Positions 7,770 through 10,666 of a stretch of DNA of 10,666 nt are shown one piece after another (positions within the stretch are counted from its first letter, which is position 1; each line of letters starts with the position of its first letter). Made by a program: the position numbers and the translations under genes. The notes beneath the pieces are model-generated. The model was not told where the DNA came from. It saw only the letters and a program-made list of their open reading frames with translations, and did not search any database. The stretch is from CAYLNK01 sp964384675 (lineage in GTDB: Bacteria; Acidobacteriota; Thermoanaerobaculia; UBA5066). Location of the stretch: positions 1 to 10,666 of the forward strand of contig CAYLNK010000242.1 of assembly GCA_964384675.1 (NCBI GenBank). Reading direction: 5' to 3'.

Positions 7770-10487
7770 GTGAGCGACCCCGTCCGGCCGGCGGAGGTCG
7801 AGGAGACCCACCCGCTGCCCGAGGGCCTGCCGGACCTGCTCCGGCAGGCCCAGGCCTCGGGCGGCGAGCGCCGGGGCCGCTTCCAGCTGATCTCCCTCCT
7901 GGGCCAGGGCGGCATGGGCGAGGTGTACAAGGCGTACGACCCGCTCCTGGACCGCTTCATCGCGCTGAAGATCCTCCGCGGGCACGGCACCGCGCTGCTC
8001 CTGCGGGAAGCCCGCGCGCAGGCGCGGGTGGAGCACGAGCTGATCTGCAAGGTGTACGAGGTGGGCGAGCTCGAGGGTGGGCCGTACATCGCGATGCGCT
8101 TCGTCGACGGCCCCCCGCTCGACGTGGCCACGAAGGGAATGCCCGTCGAGACCCGGGTGCGGCTCTTCCGGAAGGTCGCGGGCGCGCTCCACGAGGCGCA
8201 TCGCGAGGGGCTCGTCCACCGGGACGTGAAGCCGAGCAACATCCTCGTGGAGACGCTGGACGACGGGACGTTCCGCCCGATCATCGTGGACTTCGGGCTC
8301 GCGCTCGACCAGGACGCGTCCCGTTCGGTCACCCGTAGCGCCGTCGGCACACCCGCGTACATGGCCCCGGAGCAGGCGCAGGGGCAGACGGCGCGCATCG
8401 ACCGCCGGACGGACGTCTACTCGCTGGGCGTCACGATGTGGGAGGCCCTCGCCGAGGAGCTGATGATCGACGGGGCCTCGGTCGCCGCCGTCCTGATGAA
8501 GGTCGTCAACGACGATCCGGTGCCGCTCCGGGAGCGGCGGCCCGAGATTCCCGTCGACCTCGCGACGATCGTCATGAAGTGCCTGGAGAAGGAGCCGGAG
8601 CGCCGCTACGACTCGGCACGCGCCTTGGCCGACGACCTCGGGCGTTTTCTCGACGGCGATCCGATCGCGGCGCGGCCCGTCTCACGCGTCGAGCGCCTGG
8701 CGCGGCGGGCGCGGAAGAACCGGGCCGTGACGGCGGCGCTCGGCGTCGCCGTGCTCTCGACGATCGTGTTCGGGGGCGCCGCGATGCGGACGTCACTGAT
8801 GAGCGCCCGGCGCCAGGCCGCCGCCCAGGAGCTGGGCCAGTCGGTCCAGCGCATGGAGTGGACGCTCCGGCAGGCATACCTCCTGCCCCGGCACGACATC
8901 CGTCCCGCGCGGCAGAAGGTGCGCGAGGAGATGCGCCGGATGGAGCTGGAGATCGGGCGGCGCGGCTCGCTCGCCGCCGGGCCCGGCGCCTTCGCGCTCG
9001 CCCGCGGACACCTCGCGCTGGGCCACCCGGAAGAGGCGCGCGAAGCCCTGGAGAAGGCGCTCGCCAACGGGTACAGGACCCCCGAGGTGGAGTCGACGCT
9101 CGGGCGGACGCTCCTCGAGCTGTACCAGCGCGAGCTGCGCCGAGCCGACCAGCTCCCGACGCCGGAGGCGCGCGTGGAGCGCCGGGACCGGATCGCACGC
9201 GACCTCAAGGAGCCGGCTCTCGCGCACCTGAGGGCCAGTCGCGACAGCGAGGGGACCGCGCTCCTGGAAGGCCTGATCGCGTTCCTCGAGGAGCGCTTCG
9301 ACCTGGCCCGCGAGAAGGCGCGCGAGGTGTACGGGAAGGACCCCGCCCAGTACGAGGCCCTGAAGCTCGCGGGGGAGACCGAGGTCGTCCGCGGGAGAAA
9401 GGCGCAGCAGGGCGGCGACTACGAGACGGCCCTGGCCGCGTACGACGCGGCGGGGCGGGCCTTCCGCGAGGCGGGCGACGTCGCCCGGAGCGATCCGAGG
9501 GTCTTCATCTCCGAATGCGACCGGCTCGTCTTCCGGATGGAGGTCGACCTGCGTCTCGGCCGGGACGAGGTGCCCTCGTACGAGGCGGCCCGCGCCGCCT
9601 GCCGGACCGCGCTGGCGGTGGATCCGGAGATGGGGCGCGCTCACACGTTGCTGTGCCGGCTCGAGTGGCACGAGGCCGATGCCCTGGCCGGGCGAGGCGC
9701 CGACGAGAGCGCGGCGATCGCGGCCTCCGTGGAGGCGGGGCAGCGCGCCGTCTCGATCGACGCGAGGGACGCCAGCGCCTGGGCGAACCTCGGGATCGCG
9801 TTCTGGAGCCAGGGCGAGGCGGAGGCCCGGCACGGACGCGACGCCCGGCCGTCGCTGCGGCAGGCCGCGCAGGCCCTCTCGACCGCCGAGAAGCTCGAGC
9901 CCACCGGATCGAACCTGATGGACCTGGGGAGCGTGTTCCTGGAGATCGGGCGCGCTGAGCAGAAGGCGGGCGACGACCCGACCCCCTCCTTCGACTCGGC
10001 CGAGGAGACGTACGCCTCGGCGCTCCTCAGGATGCCGCGCGAGTCACGTCTCCACAGCAACATGGGGAACATCTCGAGCCTCCGTGCCGCACACCTCGTC
10101 TCGAAGGGCGCGGACCCGATCCCGGCCCTGGAGCAGGCGATCGGCCACTACGGCAAGGCGATCGAGCTGAACCCCCGGAACCCGATCGCCCTCTTCAACC
10201 TCGGGGAGACGCTCCTGGAGCGGGGGCGCCGGGAGGCCCTTTCGGGACGGGACCCGGAGCCGTACCTGGCCCGCGCGCTCGAGAGCGACCGAAAGGCGCT
10301 GGAGGTCAACCCGCGCCTCGCGGTGGCGCACGGCGCCATCGCCGCGGTCCACCTGGTCCGGGCCGAGCGGGCCGCCGACCCGGGCCCCTCGCTCGCCGAG
10401 GCGCCATGCCGGTCGCCAACCACGATCTCGGGCCGCCGCCCCGGCCGGTGGGCAAAGGCATCCATTGCCTCGCGCGGCATCGAATGA
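7770..10487 (+). CDS. Transmembrane Ser/Thr kinase with TPR-like array, C-terminus broken
   Basis: The frame encodes 905 residues from a GTG. Residues 1-37 are a short acidic/Pro leader. The kinase domain (about 38-295) has GQGGMGEV (45-52), K67 (IALK), probable helix-C E80, HRDVKPSN (150-157), DFG (174-176) and TPAYMAPE (194-201). A basic stretch (RLARRARKNR, 309-318) precedes one membrane helix (about 319-337), so the kinase should face the cytoplasm and the rest the outside. Residues 345-595 are helical with TPR-like pairs (e.g. FALARGHLALGHPEEAREAL). Residues 599-878 form 45-46-residue repeats, listed separately. The last 27 residues (PCRSPTTISGRR...) do not fit the repeat and are antisense to an amidohydrolase gene, so the native frame is lost near base 10403. 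AGGGGAAG (7752-7759) is a possible ribosome binding site 10 bases upstream. The gene starts 7 bases after the hydratase stop and is probably co-transcribed with it. Confidence 0.9.
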   Translation: MSDPVRPAEVEETHPLPEGLPDLLRQAQASGGERRGRFQLISLLGQGGMGEVYKAYDPLLDRFIALKILRGHGTALLLREARAQARVEHELICKVYEVGELEGGPYIAMRFVDGPPLDVATKGMPVETRVRLFRKVAGALHEAHREGLVHRDVKPSNILVETLDDGTFRPIIVDFGLALDQDASRSVTRSAVGTPAYMAPEQAQGQTARIDRRTDVYSLGVTMWEALAEELMIDGASVAAVLMKVVNDDPVPLRERRPEIPVDLATIVMKCLEKEPERRYDSARALADDLGRFLDGDPIAARPVSRVERLARRARKNRAVTAALGVAVLSTIVFGGAAMRTSLMSARRQAAAQELGQSVQRMEWTLRQAYLLPRHDIRPARQKVREEMRRMELEIGRRGSLAAGPGAFALARGHLALGHPEEAREALEKALANGYRTPEVESTLGRTLLELYQRELRRADQLPTPEARVERRDRIARDLKEPALAHLRASRDSEGTALLEGLIAFLEERFDLAREKAREVYGKDPAQYEALKLAGETEVVRGRKAQQGGDYETALAAYDAAGRAFREAGDVARSDPRVFISECDRLVFRMEVDLRLGRDEVPSYEAARAACRTALAVDPEMGRAHTLLCRLEWHEADALAGRGADESAAIAASVEAGQRAVSIDARDASAWANLGIAFWSQGEAEARHGRDARPSLRQAAQALSTAEKLEPTGSNLMDLGSVFLEIGRAEQKAGDDPTPSFDSAEETYASALLRMPRESRLHSNMGNISSLRAAHLVSKGADPIPALEQAIGHYGKAIELNPRNPIALFNLGETLLERGRREALSGRDPEPYLARALESDRKALEVNPRLAVAHGAIAAVHLVRAERAADPGPSLAEAPCRSPTTISGRRPGRWAKASIASRGIE
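9564..10403 (+). repeat. Protein-level 45-46-residue TPR-like repeats with G-x-D-P-x-P loop
   Basis: Within the second kinase a loop motif recurs with near-constant spacing. Its aspartates fall at residues 599 (GRDEVP), 645 (RGADES), 691 (GRDARP), 736 (GDDPTP), 782 (GADPIP), 828 (GRDPEP) and 870 (AADPGP). The steps are 46, 46, 45, 46, 46 and 42 residues. Each loop is followed by a helix and a TPR-like end such as YGKAIELNPRNPIALFNLGE or DRKALEVNPRLAVAHGAIA. Canonical TPRs are 34 residues, so each unit carries about 11-12 extra residues between its helices. The repeats have diverged at DNA level, so this is not a recent tandem duplication. The array is cut off at the junction near 10403. Confidence 0.75.
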
Positions 10488-10663
10488 ACGTCGATCAGGA
10501 TCGCCCGGCCGAAGAGCGACAGGCTTTCGTCCATGAGCCGCCGGAGCCGGTCGTGGTAGGGATGCCACCCGGTCGCGAGCCGGTGGAGCGCCTCGGAAGG
10601 GGAAATCTTGCCCGACCGGATCGCGCGCCCGGCCGCGGAGTCACTGCCAGGTGTCGCGCGAGG
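10399..10663 (-). CDS. N-formylglutamate amidohydrolase fragment, both ends missing
   Basis: Read leftwards from 10663, the minus strand encodes about 88 residues that match the middle of N-formylglutamate amidohydrolase, the zinc enzyme-like family that hydrolyses N-formylglutamate to glutamate and formate in histidine breakdown. Recognisable parts are SGKISPSEALHRLATGWHPY followed by H, then FGRAILIDVHSMP (the family's HSMP motif, bases 10486-10475), then RPEIVVGDRHGAS. The match stops at about base 10399-10407, where the strand becomes antisense to the kinase; the C-terminal part of the enzyme is absent. At the right edge an in-frame TGA occupies 10666-10664, just where the protein should continue upstream, so either the fragment is a pseudogene or the last bases of the sequence are unreliable. 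The ATG at 10534 is internal, not the true start. Confidence 0.75.
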
Positions 10664-10666
10664 TCA

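Noticed and set aside
6824..8398. A 524-codon minus-strand frame opposite the hydratase and second kinase.
   Set aside because: It is a shadow of two well-supported plus-strand genes with intact catalytic motifs.
8438..9958. A 506-codon plus-strand frame inside the second kinase gene.
   Set aside because: It is the +1-shifted shadow of the kinase/TPR frame and is Arg/Gly/Ala-rich with no domain.

Overview
The window is very GC-rich (about 70% by eye) and packed with genes. Intergenic gaps are at most about 50 bases. I see no tRNA, rRNA, CRISPR array, insertion sequence or replication origin. GC content, two transmembrane Hanks-type Ser/Thr kinases (one with PEGA domains, one with long TPR arrays), PEGA/TPR-type exported proteins and an SD-led fatty-acid operon suggest a bacterium of the Acidobacteriota (Thermoanaerobaculia-like) or a Myxococcota-like lineage. 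This is inference from gene style; no marker gene is present.

Layout. Minus strand, bases 1-2483: a receptor-type Ser/Thr kinase with a proline-rich linker and two PEGA-like domains (2483 down to 633) is followed 25 bases later by an exported TPR-like protein (607 down to the window edge, C-terminus missing). A 47-base divergent region (2484-2530) holds candidate promoters in both directions. Plus strand, 2531-4322: a probable lipoprotein with a coiled coil, then a class C beta-lactamase-like serine hydrolase. Plus strand, 4371-7762: an acyl-CoA module of thiolase, 3-hydroxyacyl-CoA dehydrogenase, a DinB-fold protein and enoyl-CoA hydratase, all with strong ribosome binding sites and short gaps. 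It covers the interconversion of acetyl-CoA, acetoacetyl-CoA, 3-hydroxybutyryl-CoA and crotonyl-CoA, or one turn of beta-oxidation without the acyl-CoA dehydrogenase. Plus strand, 7770-10487: a second membrane Ser/Thr kinase starts 7 bases after the hydratase and carries an array of unusual 45-46-residue TPR-like repeats.

The right end is broken. At about base 10395-10407 the kinase reading frame runs into sequence whose minus strand encodes part of an N-formylglutamate amidohydrolase. Both genes lose their C-terminal ends at the same point, so this is a tail-to-tail junction. It is either a chimeric contig end or a real rearrangement, and the last 27 codons of the kinase frame should not be taken as native protein.

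The best candidates for something new are the 46-residue repeat array with its G-x-D-P-x-P loop, the PEGA kinase paired with an exported TPR-like partner, and the placing of a sensor kinase directly at the end of a fatty-acid operon. None of these amounts to a proven new system from sequence alone.
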